Shown here: in pieces, positions 36,950-46,839 of the stretch
Layout: each line of letters begins with the position of its first letter
Position numbering within the stretch: the first letter of the stretch is position 1
Made by a program: the position numbers and the translations under genes
Assembly: GCF_014650115.1 (NCBI RefSeq)
Contig: NZ_BMUI01000003.1
Location: 496,001-560,000 of the forward strand
Direction: 5' to 3'
Length of the DNA stretch: 64,000 nucleotides
DNA from: Streptomyces olivaceoviridis
GTDB lineage: Bacteria; Actinomycetota; Actinomycetes; Streptomycetales; Streptomycetaceae
The notes under the pieces: generated by a model
What the model saw: the letters and a program-made list of their open reading frames with translations, nothing else
Database searches by the model: none
What the model was told of the DNA's origin: nothing

Positions 36950-36990
36950 TCCGCGGGGGCTGGTCGCGCGGTCCCCGTGCCCCTTCAGGT
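36950..36990 (+). repeat. Dispersed Streptomyces-type hairpin repeat
   Basis: GCGGGGGCTGGTCGCGCGGT followed by CCCCGTGCCCCTTCAG closely resembles the GC-rich element (gggctggtcgcgcagttccccgcgcccct) scattered between convergent genes in many Streptomyces chromosomes. It folds into a hairpin and lies between mshD and the convergent ABC-2-like gene, so it may act as a terminator. Copy number elsewhere cannot be judged from one window. Confidence 0.5.
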
Positions 36991-37635
36991 CGGCCGGTCA
37001 GCCGTCGGCCGGAAGCGGCCCAGCGGTTCGCCGAGGGTCAGGCACCCCACCGTCACCGCTCCCGCCAGCAGCCACGCCCAGTGCTCGTGGGCCGTCGCCC
37101 ACCTGGGGTCCCGGGGGTCCACGAACAGGACCCAGCGGTCGCTCACGACCAGGGGTGCGAGGAGGGCGGTGGCGAGGAGGGCCGTGGCGGCCGGCCGGCC
37201 GGGCCGCGGGGCGTCCGTGCGGTGTACGGCGACCGTGGCCGCCGCCAGGGCGAGGGCGCAGGTGGCCCCGGCCTCCAGGGTGACGGCCCCGGTCGGCGGG
37301 CGGTGGGCGCCGGGGGCCAGGAGCAGTACGGCCGTCCACCACAGCGCGGCGACCGGTGCCACCAGCGCCACCCGCAGCGCGGTGCGGGCCGCCCGGCCGG
37401 TGGGGACCGGGGTCGTGGTGTGCCGGGCGGGGTCGTCCAGCAGGAAGGCGAGGCCCAGTGCGAAGGCGAGCGCGGCGGACCGGAGCAGGGCGAGGGCCGT
37501 CCAGGGGTCGGGGTGGGCGCCGGACAGGCGGGGCAGGCCGACCGCCAGCAGACCCACCGCGCCGGCCGCGCCCAGGGTCCGCCACGGCAGCGTCCGCCAG
37601 ACCGGGACCACCAGTGCCGGGATCACTCCGCGCAC
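36985..37635 (-). CDS. Integral membrane protein of the ABC operon
   Basis: A 216-residue protein with about six hydrophobic segments (WRTLGAAGAVGLLAVGLPRL, ALALLRSAALAFALGLAFLL and others). No motif beyond hydrophobicity. The GTG start lies inside the 3' end of the preceding permease gene (13-bp overlap), so it is the last member of the sigma/anti-sigma/ABC operon and probably a membrane partner of the transporter. Confidence 0.75.
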   Translation of the reverse strand: MRGVIPALVVPVWRTLPWRTLGAAGAVGLLAVGLPRLSGAHPDPWTALALLRSAALAFALGLAFLLDDPARHTTTPVPTGRAARTALRVALVAPVAALWWTAVLLLAPGAHRPPTGAVTLEAGATCALALAAATVAVHRTDAPRPGRPAATALLATALLAPLVVSDRWVLFVDPRDPRWATAHEHWAWLLAGAVTVGCLTLGEPLGRFRPTADRPT

Positions 37636-39145
37636 CGGTCCGCCCCCACCTTCGCGTGCACGCCCAGGATTTCCGCCGCGCGGGCCGTGGTGACCTGCGG
37701 AGAGGTCAGCTCGGTCCAGTGCGCCTTCACCCGGGCGGCGACGCCGTAGGACGGCCGGTCGAGCAGGGTGCGGACGACCTCGGTCTGACCGGCCGTCATG
37801 GTCAGCGGCTCGGTCGGGGCGAGGACGACCGCGGAGCCGGTGAGGCTGTCGTCGAGGCGGACGTTCCGCAGCCGGGCCTCCGGATCGGACTGCCAGGCGA
37901 GGGACAGCCACATGACGGTGACCATCCGGCCGTCGCACAGCTCGCCCGCCGCCTTCTCGTCGCCCGCGACCAGCACCGCGGCGACGGCCGTGGAGAACTC
38001 CGGGATCCGGTTGCCGCCCCAGGCGGTGCCCACGGTGACCTGGTACGGCGTGGTGGACGGGGCGAGCGCCGCGTCGCCGTCGAGGCCGTACCGCGCCTCC
38101 ACCCGCTGCCGGACCAGCAGCCGCCGTCCGTGCGCGGTGCCCCCGGCGAGGGCCTGCACGCGCCGCACGACCCGGGCCCAGTCGCCGACGCGCGGGGTCC
38201 ACTCGGGGAAGGCGCAGTAGTCCGCGGTGCCCCGACGGACGCACCTCTGGTCCTTCTCCGGGGTGACCGAGGCCCGCTGCCGGGCGGCGGTGGTCGCCGC
38301 GGGGACGCCCGAGGTCTGCACGACGCCGCCCAGCACGGTCAGGGTGAGTGCGGCGGCGAGGGCGGCCTGGACGGTACGGGTGCGGGCGCCGGAGAGCAGG
38401 ACGGCGAGCAGCGCGGCCGTCAGGGCGAGCCCGGCGAGATACAGGGCGTGCCAGCCGGCGGGGCGGCCGAGCAGCCCGGACGGGAAGGGGTGGGTGCCGG
38501 CCGCGCTGACCACGGGGGCGAACCAGGCGGCCCCGCTCTCCTCGCCGGCGAAGGGGAACGCGGCCCCGACGAACAGCAGGAAGAACACCACGACCAGCAG
38601 CGGTGCCGCGACGGCCGACGGCGCCAGCCGGCCGAGCAGCACCCCGAGCACCCCGAACAGCAGCACCGTCAGCGGCCCCACCACCAGCTCGGCCGCCGAA
38701 CCCGTCCCCACCGCACCGGGCTTGAACGCCTCCCAGGTGAACTGGGCGGCCACCCCGGCGGCGGTGAGCAGCGCGAGCGGTACGACGGACAGCGCGTGCG
38801 CGGCCGTACGGTGCCCTTGGGACAGCACCAGCACGCCGAGGTGGCGTTCGGTGTCCCGGCGCCGGGAGCGCAGCACGGCGTGGTTGGCGCCCAGCAGCGC
38901 GGCGAGGCCGACGAACAGGGGGCCGCCCTGGGTGGCGCGGTCGGCGTCCTGGAGGACGGGGTAGTCGTCCCAGGGCTGGAGCGTGCGCCACACGATCCAG
39001 GCCGCGTAGCCGGCGAGGGCGAGGAGGACGGGGAGGCGCAGCAGCAGTCGGCGGGCCTCGAAGAGGGCGAGCGCGAGGACGGCCGCGCGGGGGTTCCCGG
39101 GGGCGGCCGGGGCCGTCGTCCGCCGGGTCTCGGTGGCGAGCGCGG

Positions 39146-39149
<4 letters not shown>
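37623..39149 (-). CDS. ABC-2-type membrane protein (permease candidate)
   Basis: A 508-residue protein with six or so N-terminal membrane segments (residues ~30-290, starting AAVLALALFEARRLLLRLPV) and a ~220-residue C-terminal soluble, probably extracytoplasmic, region containing two Cys (DQRCVRRGTADYCAF). The membrane part resembles ABC-2 permeases, and the upstream neighbour is the ATPase. The GTG start overlaps the ATPase stop (GTGA). Substrate unknown. Confidence 0.85.
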
Positions 39150-40006
<857 letters not shown>

Positions 40007-40047
40007 ACGGCACTCCTGTGCGGAAGGGAGGAGGAGGGAGGCGGGGC

Positions 40048-40887
40048 TCATCGGGCGCCTCCGCGGAAGGGGGACGGGGACCGGTCGAAGCGGTCCCGGA
40101 GGAGGAAGAGCAGCCCGGCGGCGAGCGCCGCGACCCCGGCCGCCACGCCCTGCCCGGCCGCGGTGAACGGGGCGAGCGCGCGGTCGCCGCTCTCCCGCGC
40201 CGCGTCCGCCACGAGCAGCAGCGCGACCCAGCCGCCGCCCACCGCGGACGGTGCGCCCACCGGCCCGAACCTGGGCGTCAGCGCGAGCCCGGTCGCGGTG
40301 AGCGCGAGGGCGGGCAGCAGCCAGCCGAGCGCGCCCAGCCCGAAGCCCGGCAGGGCGAGCCCGGCCAGGGCGCCGAGGGCGAGCCCGGCGACGAGCACGG
40401 CGACCGTGCGGATCATCAGCAGGCGGAAGCCGTGCAGGGGGGCGACGACCGTCATCTCGTACGTGGGGTCGACGGCGGGCCCGTACGACAGGGCGACCCC
40501 GGCGAGCGGCAGCAGCGGCGCGACCACCAGGAAGAGGGTGTCCGAGTGCCCGGCGCGGGCGGTCAGCACGGACATCGCCAGCACCAGCGTCACCGCCGCC
40601 AGCCACGAGCGGCGCAGTACCGGGGTCGCGGCCAGCAGCCGTGCCGTGTGGCCGGCCACGCCGAGCCGCAGCAGGAGCCGCTCCAACGGCCGGGGCCGCG
40701 GCGCGTCCAGCTCGGCGTCCAGCCGCTCCCAGGCGGCGTCCAGCGCACCGGGCTCCCAGACGGCGGCCAGCACGGCCCGGCACTCGGCGCACCCGGCCAG
40801 ATGCGCGTCGGCGGACCACAGCAGGGGCGGCGCCAACTCCCCGCGCGCGTAGGCCCGCAGGTCCTCCTCGGCGACGTGCCAGCTCAT
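40048..40887 (-). CDS. Zinc-finger anti-sigma factor-like membrane protein
   Basis: A 279-residue protein. The N-terminal zinc-finger domain has a His-x3-Cys-x2-Cys (HLAGCAEC, ~28-36), the ZAS motif that binds ECF sigma factors. The rest holds about six hydrophobic segments, more than the single span of ordinary ZAS anti-sigma factors, so it may also be a transporter subunit. It lies 64 bp after the sigma gene and 41 bp before the ATPase. Confidence 0.88.
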   Translation of the reverse strand: MSWHVAEEDLRAYARGELAPPLLWSADAHLAGCAECRAVLAAVWEPGALDAAWERLDAELDAPRPRPLERLLLRLGVAGHTARLLAATPVLRRSWLAAVTLVLAMSVLTARAGHSDTLFLVVAPLLPLAGVALSYGPAVDPTYEMTVVAPLHGFRLLMIRTVAVLVAGLALGALAGLALPGFGLGALGWLLPALALTATGLALTPRFGPVGAPSAVGGGWVALLLVADAARESGDRALAPFTAAGQGVAAGVAALAAGLLFLLRDRFDRSPSPFRGGAR

Positions 40888-40951
40888 GCGGCCACCCCCG
40901 GCCGCGGTCGCCGGCGGAGGCGCCCCACGGCCCCTCCGCGTCCTCGTCCCG

Positions 40952-41494
40952 TCATGCCAGTGCCTCCCGCAGTTGTCGCCGGGCCCGCATCGCCCGTGTC
41001 TTGACCGTGCCCGGGGGGATTCCGAGCAGGACGGCCGCCTCCCGGGTGGTCAGGCCGTCGACGACCGTCGCCTGGAGGACCGCCCGCAGCTCGGGGGAGA
41101 GCCGGACGAGCGCGCCCGCGAGGTCTCCGTGCTCCACCCCGGCGAGCACCCGGTCCTCGGCGGACGCCTCGTCCCGGGGGCGCAGCCGGGCCAGCGCCTG
41201 CCGCAGCCGGCCCCGCGCCCCGTCGCCGCGCAGCGCGTCCACGAGCCGGCGGGAGCCGATGCGCCACAGCCATCCGGCGACCTCACCCTCCTCGCGGTAG
41301 CGCGCCTTTCCCCGCCAGATCGCGAGGAAGGTCTCCTGGACGACGTCGTCGACGACCCCTGCGTCGGCGCAGCGCCCGCTCAGCCGTGCGGTCAGCCAGG
41401 GCGCGTACCGCCGGTACAGCTGCTCGAAGGCGTGCCGGTCGCGGTCCGCCGCGATGGCCCGCAGCAGTTCCCCGTCGGTTCTCGTCTCGCTCAC
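40952..41494 (-). CDS. ECF sigma factor
   Basis: A 180-residue RNA polymerase sigma factor. Region 2 (AFEQLYRRYAPWLTARLS, VVDDVVQETFLAIWR) binds the -10 element; region 4 (LSPELRAVLQATVVDGLT, REAAVLLGIPPGTVKTRAMRARRQL) binds the -35. GTG start with GAGGAG upstream. It is first in a five-gene operon with a zinc-finger membrane protein, an ABC ATPase, a permease-like protein and another membrane protein, so it probably drives the exporter in response to an envelope or drug signal. Confidence 0.95.
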   Translation of the reverse strand: MSETRTDGELLRAIAADRDRHAFEQLYRRYAPWLTARLSGRCADAGVVDDVVQETFLAIWRGKARYREEGEVAGWLWRIGSRRLVDALRGDGARGRLRQALARLRPRDEASAEDRVLAGVEHGDLAGALVRLSPELRAVLQATVVDGLTTREAAVLLGIPPGTVKTRAMRARRQLREALA

Positions 41495-41541
41495 GTCTCC
41501 TCATCGGACGGGCCCCGCCGATCGGTTCACCGGACCCGCGG

Positions 41542-41851
41542 TTGACGTCCGGGCACAGCGGCGTGGCCACCTACGTGCAGATCGTCCAGCAGACCGAACA
41601 GGCACTCCGACTCGGCCTGCCGCGGCCGGGCGACCGGCTGCCCACCGCGCGCGAGGTGGTGGAGGCCACCGCCATCAACCCCAACACCGTCCTGAATGCC
41701 TACCGCGAACTGGAGCGCGAGGGCCTGGTGGAGGCGCGGCGCGGCCTCGGCACCTTCGTCCGCCGGTCCCTGGGCACCACTGGAGCGGGACGACGTGGCC
41801 GCGCTCTTCACCGCCGTACTCGACACGCACTTCCGGGGAGACCCGACATGA
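41542..41851 (+). pseudogene. Decayed GntR (YtrA-type) regulator
   Basis: A winged-helix GntR remnant. Frame one, from a possible TTG start, reads GVATYVQIVQQTEQALRLGL, then PRPGDRLPTAREVVEATAIN and RRGLGTFVRRSLG. The usual linker is missing and the C-terminal piece LERDDVAALFTAVLDTHFRG lies in another frame, ending TGA at 41849-41851. So an internal deletion with frameshift has broken the gene. The terminal TGA overlaps the ATG of the ABC remnant, the arrangement expected of an intact GntR-ABC operon. Confidence 0.75.
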
Positions 41852-42213
41852 GCAGTGACACCGCGTTGAGGGCGCAGGCTCCGGGGAAACGGTTCGGCTT
41901 CCGTGGGGGCTGGGCGCTGTGCGGCTGCTCGTTCCGGCTGCCCGCCGGACGCGTGTGCGCGGTCGTCGGCCCCAGCGGCGCCGGCACGTCCACCCTCCTC
42001 GCCCTGGCCGCCGTACCGACCACGCTCGCCTTCTGGCTGGTCCACCGCCGGACCACCGGCGCCCCGACCCACCCGAAGGCGACCCGCGCCGCGGGTGCCG
42101 GCCGCGAGGGAGCCGGCGGACGACTGCTCTCGCCCCGGCGGCCCGGCCATCCGCCGCACCCTGCCGAGGCCGCGCCGCTCCCCGTGGCCGGGCCTGCCGG
42201 CGCGCGTAGCTGA
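41848..42213 (+). pseudogene. Decayed ABC transporter remnant fused to permease tail
   Basis: The first ~65 residues follow an ABC ATPase N-terminus (MSSDTALRAQAPGKRFGFRG, RVCAVVGPSGAGTSTLLALA), but the Walker A Lys is replaced by Thr (GPSGAGTST). The rest of the ATPase (Q-loop, signature, Walker B) is gone, and the frame continues directly into AAVPTTLAFWLVHRRTT, which looks like a permease C-terminus. A large deletion between the two genes explains this. No functional product is expected. Confidence 0.7.
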
Positions 42214-42682
42214 TCACGGCCGGGCCGCCCCCGCTCACCGGCTCCGGTGTATCGCCCTGCCTCCGGGACGGTCCGGTCCACGGCCCGGACCGTCCTGGTC
42301 ACGCACGGAGCCGGGACCGCGTCCGCGTCCCGCGCGGCCCGCTGACCGGCTGCCCTGCCGGCCACCCGGCCACCCGGCCACCCGGCCACCACCGGCATCG
42401 TCCTCGCCACCACCCCCGTCACCGCCGGGGCGCACGCCGGCCGTACCGCCTGGAGTCGCGGCGTTTTCGCAGCCGGGAACCCCTTGGGGCCGCCCCCCGC
42501 TATCCCACACGTCATGTCGCCGTAACCATTGATTCAGCCAGGCTTGCGACGCTCGGGCAATGAAGCCCGCCGTGCCAGAGCCTTCGCCGCCCCCCGAGGG
42601 GCCCGCGGGGAACGGGGCCGTCACGCTCCGGCCCGCACGTTCCGACGCGCCTGTGTCACCCGTTGCGCGGAAGAATGGGTTC
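42214..42682. other. Intergenic region ahead of ppk
   Basis: No gene is supported in 42214-42559; 42560-42682 could be an N-terminal extension of ppk. The interval has a perfect 11-bp hairpin at 42266-42295 and four tandem GGCCACCC units at 42360-42391 (last unit one mismatch). No clear PHO box was seen. Confidence 0.6.
42266..42295 (+). terminator. Perfect 11-bp hairpin after the decayed ABC operon
   Basis: GGACGGTCCGG-TCCACGGC-CCGGACCGTCC, 8-base loop, no U-tract. It follows the remnant operon and may still insulate it from ppk. Confidence 0.65.
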
Positions 42683-44920
42683 ATGAGTCAGCAAGACACC
42701 CAGGCAGAGGTACAGCACCCCCAGCCCTCCGTGGGCTCCATCGCCGCGCACCGCCAGCACGCCGTGGCCGCCGTGGTCTCCGACCTGGAACCCGACCTCG
42801 ACGCGGGTCTCGACACCTACGAGGAGGCGCCGACCGACGGCGCGCCCCTGCCCCAGGGCCGCTTCCTCGACCGGGAACGCAGCTGGCTCGCCTTCAACGA
42901 GCGCGTCCTGGAGCTGGCCGAGGACCCGAACACGCCGCTGCTGGAGCGCGCGAACTTCCTCGCGATCTTCGCCAGCAACCTGGACGAGTTCTTCATGGTC
43001 CGGGTGGCCGGTCTGAAGCGCCGTATCGCCACCGGCGTCGCCACCCGCTCCGCCTCCGGCCTCCAGCCCCGCGAGGTGCTGGAGATGATCTGGGCCCGCT
43101 CCCGCGAGCTGATGGCGCGGCACGCCGCCTGCTACCACGAGGACGTCGCCCCCGCACTCGCGGACGAGGGCATCCACCTGGTCCGCTGGTCCGAGCTGAC
43201 CGACAAGGAGCAGGCCCGGCTCTTCACGCTCTTCCGGCACCAGATCTTCCCGGTCCTCACGCCCTTGGCCGTCGACCCCGCGCACCCCTTCCCGTACATC
43301 TCCGGCCTGTCCCTGAACCTGGCCGTCGTCGTACGGAACCCGGTCAGCGGCCACAAGCACTTCGCGCGCGTGAAGGTGCCGCCGCTGCTGACCCGCTTCC
43401 TGGAGGCCTCCCCGGGCCGCTACGTCCCCATCGAGGACGTCATCGCGGCCCCCAACCACCTGGAAGAGCTGTTCCCGGGCATGGAGATCCTGGAGCACCA
43501 CGCCTTCCGGATCACCCGCAACGAGGACCTGGAGGTCGAGGAGGACGACGCCGAGAACCTCCTCCAGGCCCTGGAGAAGGAACTCATGCGGCGCCGCTTC
43601 GGCCCGCCGGTGCGCCTGGAGGTCGAGGAGTCCATCGACCGCGAGGTGCTGGACCTGCTGGTGCGCGAGCTGAAGATCTCCGAGGCGGAGGTCTACCCGC
43701 TGCCCGGCCCGCTCGACCTCACCGGCCTCTTCCGCATCCACGGCCTCGACCGGCCGGAGCTGAAGTACCCCAAGTTCGTCGCCGGCACCCACCGCGACCT
43801 CGCCGAGGTCGAGTCGGCGTCCGCGCCCGACATCTTCGCGGCCCTGCGCGCGCGGGACGTGCTCCTGCACCACCCGTACGACAGCTTCTCCACCTCCGTG
43901 CAGGCGTTCCTGGAGCAGGCCGCGGCCGACCCGGACGTCCTCGCCATCAAGCAGACCCTGTACCGCACCTCCGGCGACTCCCCGATAGTCGACGCGCTCA
44001 TCGACGCCGCCGAGTCCGGCAAGCAGGTCCTCGTCCTGGTCGAGATCAAGGCCCGCTTCGACGAGCACGCCAACATCAAGTGGGCGCGCAAGCTGGAGGA
44101 GGCCGGCTGCCACGTCGTCTACGGCCTGGTCGGCCTGAAGACGCACTGCAAGCTGTCGCTGGTGGTCCGCCAGGAGGGCGAGACCCTGCGCCGCTACAGC
44201 CACGTCGGCACCGGCAACTACCATCCGAAGACGGCCCGCCTGTACGAGGACCTCGGTCTGCTCACCGCCGACCCGCAGGTCGGCGCGGACCTCTCCGACC
44301 TCTTCAACCGGCTGTCCGGATACTCGCGCCGCGAGACCTACCGCCGTCTGCTGGTCGCCCCCAAGTCCCTGCGGGACGGCCTGGTCGCGCGGATCGACAA
44401 GGAGGTCCAGCACCACCGTGCGGGCCGTCCGGCCTTCGTCCGCATCAAGGTCAACTCGATGGTGGACGAGGCGGTCATCGACGCCCTCTACCGGGCGTCC
44501 CAGGCGGGCGTGCCGGTCGACATCTGGGTGCGGGGCATCTGCGCCGTCCGCCCGGGCGTCACGGGCCTGTCGGAGAACATACGGGTCCGCTCGATCCTCG
44601 GCCGCTTCCTCGAACACTCCCGGGTGTTCGCCTTCGGCAACGGCGGCGAGCCCGAGGTGTGGATCGGCAGCGCCGACATGATGCACCGCAACCTCGACCG
44701 CCGGATAGAGGCCCTGGTCCGGGTGGTCGACCCCGGCCACCGCGCGGCCCTCAACCGGCTGCTGGACACCGGCATGTCCGACAGCACCGCCTCCTGGCAC
44801 CTCGGCCCGGACGGCGAGTGGACGCGGCACGCGACCGACGCGGACGGCCAACCCCTGCGCAACGTCCAGGAGATGCTCATAGACGCCCGGAGGCGCCGGC
44901 GTGGCACAGCAACACCTTGA
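42683..44920 (+). CDS. ppk: Polyphosphate kinase 1
   Basis: A 745-residue enzyme that reversibly polymerises the gamma-phosphate of ATP into polyphosphate. All domains are present: N-terminal [17 protein letters not shown], head domain, and the two PLD-like catalytic domains with the autophosphorylated His in KTHCKL, then [20 protein letters not shown] and a C-terminal [18 protein letters not shown] at 42683 has GGAAG nine bases upstream; an in-frame ATG at 42560 would add 41 poorly conserved residues. Ppk is repressed by PhoP and influences antibiotic output in Streptomyces. It overlaps the CHAD gene by 20 bp. Confidence 0.96.
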   Translation: MSQQDTQAEVQHPQPSVGSIAAHRQHAVAAVVSDLEPDLDAGLDTYEEAPTDGAPLPQGRFLDRERSWLAFNERVLELAEDPNTPLLERANFLAIFASNLDEFFMVRVAGLKRRIATGVATRSASGLQPREVLEMIWARSRELMARHAACYHEDVAPALADEGIHLVRWSELTDKEQARLFTLFRHQIFPVLTPLAVDPAHPFPYISGLSLNLAVVVRNPVSGHKHFARVKVPPLLTRFLEASPGRYVPIEDVIAAPNHLEELFPGMEILEHHAFRITRNEDLEVEEDDAENLLQALEKELMRRRFGPPVRLEVEESIDREVLDLLVRELKISEAEVYPLPGPLDLTGLFRIHGLDRPELKYPKFVAGTHRDLAEVESASAPDIFAALRARDVLLHHPYDSFSTSVQAFLEQAAADPDVLAIKQTLYRTSGDSPIVDALIDAAESGKQVLVLVEIKARFDEHANIKWARKLEEAGCHVVYGLVGLKTHCKLSLVVRQEGETLRRYSHVGTGNYHPKTARLYEDLGLLTADPQVGADLSDLFNRLSGYSRRETYRRLLVAPKSLRDGLVARIDKEVQHHRAGRPAFVRIKVNSMVDEAVIDALYRASQAGVPVDIWVRGICAVRPGVTGLSENIRVRSILGRFLEHSRVFAFGNGGEPEVWIGSADMMHRNLDRRIEALVRVVDPGHRAALNRLLDTGMSDSTASWHLGPDGEWTRHATDADGQPLRNVQEMLIDARRRRRGTATP

Positions 44921-46013
44921 CCCGACGGACCCCACGGCCGGGGCGGTGACGGGAGACGCCCTCGCGGGCTACCTGCGCGCCCAGGCCACGGAGTTCCTCC
45001 GCGCCCTGCGCCTGCACCGGGAGACCGGGGGCCAGGCGGCCGGCGCGGCGGAGCCCGTCGACGCGGCCCGCGCCCTGCGCCGCTCGGCCCGCCGCATCAG
45101 CGCCAGCCTGCACACCTTCCGCCCCCTCCTGGACCCCGACTGGTCCGAGGAGATGCGCCCGGAACTGGCCTGGCTGTCCGGCACGCTGGGCCTGGAACAC
45201 GCCTACGAGGCCCGCCTGGAACGCCTGTTGCTGGCGTTGCACCGGCTGTCGGGCGCGACGGTCCTGCCCGCGCAGGCGGTGGACGTCGCCGTGGCCGCGG
45301 GCAGTCGCGCCGCCGGGACGGCACGGGCGGGAACGGCCGCGGTGCAGAGCACCGGCGGCCCCGCCCACGCGACGGCGACAACGGAGCGCGGCACCCTCAC
45401 GGTCGGCGCGGCGAAGGCGGGCGCCCTGCTCGAACGCCAGCTCACCCTGGCCCGGACGCGCGCCCACTCCACGGCCCTCCAGGCCCTCGGCTCCTCCCGC
45501 TTCCACGCCGTGGCCGACAGGGTCGCCGTACTCGCCAGCGAGGTCCCCCTCACCCCCGCCGCGCCCGCCGCCACCCTGCACCCCCTGGCCGCCGCGGCCG
45601 AGGAACGCCTCACGGACGCCGTCGCCGCGCTCCCCCTGGTCACCGCCGGCCACCCCTACAACGCGGAGGCCCTGGTCCACGGTCTGTCCCCGGACCCGTC
45701 CCCGCACCCCCAGGACAGCCCCTGGCACCAGGTGCGCCTGCTGCTGCGCCTGCACCGGTACGCCCGCGAGGTGCTGCACGGCGGCGACGCCCCGGTGGAC
45801 GTGCGGCTGCTGACGGCGGGCCAGGCGCTGAACCGGCACCGGGACGCCTCGGAGGCGGCAGCGGCGGCGGCACAGGCGGCCCGCACCCCCCGGATCACCC
45901 CGGCGACGGCGTACGCGCTCGGTGTGCTCCACGCCGACCAGCGGCACGAGGTGGAGGCGGCCCGGTTCGCGTTCCAGCAGGCGTGGCAGAAGCAGACCGT
46001 CCCCGCGCCCTGA
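44901..46013 (+). CDS. CHAD-domain protein (polyphosphate-binding)
   Basis: A 370-residue protein with two four-helix CHAD repeats. Conserved basic/His residues occur as [20 protein letters not shown] and [24 protein letters not shown] proteins bind polyphosphate granules, which fits overlap with ppk. No CYTH triphosphatase domain. The C-terminal ~100 residues are Ala/Arg-rich helices. Confidence 0.92.
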   Translation: MAQQHLDPTDPTAGAVTGDALAGYLRAQATEFLRALRLHRETGGQAAGAAEPVDAARALRRSARRISASLHTFRPLLDPDWSEEMRPELAWLSGTLGLEHAYEARLERLLLALHRLSGATVLPAQAVDVAVAAGSRAAGTARAGTAAVQSTGGPAHATATTERGTLTVGAAKAGALLERQLTLARTRAHSTALQALGSSRFHAVADRVAVLASEVPLTPAAPAATLHPLAAAAEERLTDAVAALPLVTAGHPYNAEALVHGLSPDPSPHPQDSPWHQVRLLLRLHRYAREVLHGGDAPVDVRLLTAGQALNRHRDASEAAAAAAQAARTPRITPATAYALGVLHADQRHEVEAARFAFQQAWQKQTVPAP

Positions 46014-46030
46014 CCCCACGAGGAGGCGGT

Positions 46031-46444
46031 GTGAACGACACCGTGGTGCAGGCGGCCGGCTGTGTGCTGTGGCGCCGCTCCCCGGTCTCCGGCGACCTGG
46101 AGATCTGCCTGGTCCACCGGCCGAAGTACGACGACTGGTCCCACCCCAAGGGCAAGCTGAAACGGGGCGAGGACCCGCTCGCCGGCGCGCTGCGCGAGGT
46201 CGCGGAGGAGACCGGGTACACCGCCGCTCCGGGCGGGGAACTGCCGACCCTGTGCTATTCGGCCAACGGCCGCCCGAAACGGGTGCGGTACTGGGCCGCG
46301 GAGGCGGTTTCCGGCCACTTCACGCCGAACGCCGAGGTGGACCGCATTCTGTGGCTGGCCCCGGCGGCGGCCCGGGACCGGCTGACCCAGCCGCGCGACG
46401 GGGACCTGGTGGAGGCGCTCCTGCGGGGTCTGGAGCGCCGGTGA
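46031..46444 (+). CDS. Nudix hydrolase (MutT-like)
   Basis: A 137-residue pyrophosphohydrolase with an intact Nudix box G-x5-E-x7-REVAEETGY (GKLKRGEDPLAGALREVAEE). The substrate-binding part (HRPKYDDWSHPKGK) resembles MutT1/diadenosine polyphosphate hydrolases. GTG start after AGGAGG. Third gene of the ppk-CHAD-Nudix operon, 17 bp after CHAD. Role may be 8-oxo-dGTP or polyphosphorylated nucleotide clean-up. Confidence 0.94.
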   Translation: MNDTVVQAAGCVLWRRSPVSGDLEICLVHRPKYDDWSHPKGKLKRGEDPLAGALREVAEETGYTAAPGGELPTLCYSANGRPKRVRYWAAEAVSGHFTPNAEVDRILWLAPAAARDRLTQPRDGDLVEALLRGLERR

Positions 46445-46448
46445 CGGC

Positions 46449-46634
46449 TCAGGGGCCCGTCGTGTGCCCCTCCGCGTCCGTGCGGGCCTGACTGCGGGCC
46501 CGGCGGGCGGGACCGCGCCAGCCGCAGCTGCATCTGGCCACGCAGAAGGGGCCCTGCTCGGTCGTCGTCGTGAGGTGCTCCTGCCCGGACCGGGCGCGCT
46601 CCGGCCCGTCCTCCGCCACCGCGTTGACTGCCAC
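46449..46634 (-). CDS. Small Cys-containing hypothetical protein
   Basis: A 61-residue protein: N-terminal polar stretch, then QGPFCVARCSCGWRGPARRA with three Cys that could bind zinc, and a hydrophilic tail. GTG at 46634 is chosen because coding bias weakens upstream. It converges on the Nudix gene with 4 bp between the stops. Conserved-looking but of unknown function. Confidence 0.65.
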   Translation of the reverse strand: MAVNAVAEDGPERARSGQEHLTTTTEQGPFCVARCSCGWRGPARRARSQARTDAEGHTTGP

Positions 46635-46669
46635 GCCGTCAACGGTACCCAGCCCTGGTTGAAGAGTTG

Positions 46670-46732
46670 CTCTCGCTCGCGCCGCCACCGATCTCGCTCG
46701 CGCCGGCACCGGTCCCGCTCCCCTCGCCCCGA
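46670..46732. repeat. 21-bp imperfect tandem repeat
   Basis: Units CTCTCGCTCGCGCCGCCACCG (46670) and ATCTCGCTCGCGCCGGCACCG (46691) differ at two positions, followed by a degenerate third. Located between two divergent small genes; may be a promoter-region duplication. Confidence 0.55.
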
Positions 46733-46839
46733 CGCGGACCCGGCGCCGCTCCCGGCGGCGCGTGACGGCACCCCTCACCCGTCGTTATCCGGACGACAGG
46801 GGGCCCGTGACGGACACACCGGCTGGGGGTAGGCAGGCG

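Noticed and set aside
42360..42391. Four GGCCACCC units as a CRISPR-like array
   Set aside because: Units are 8 bp, contiguous and without spacers; a simple tandem repeat.
42529..44949. Long plus-strand and minus-strand frames (over 750 codons) across ppk
   Set aside because: Ppk in the third frame has all catalytic motifs; the others are shadows.
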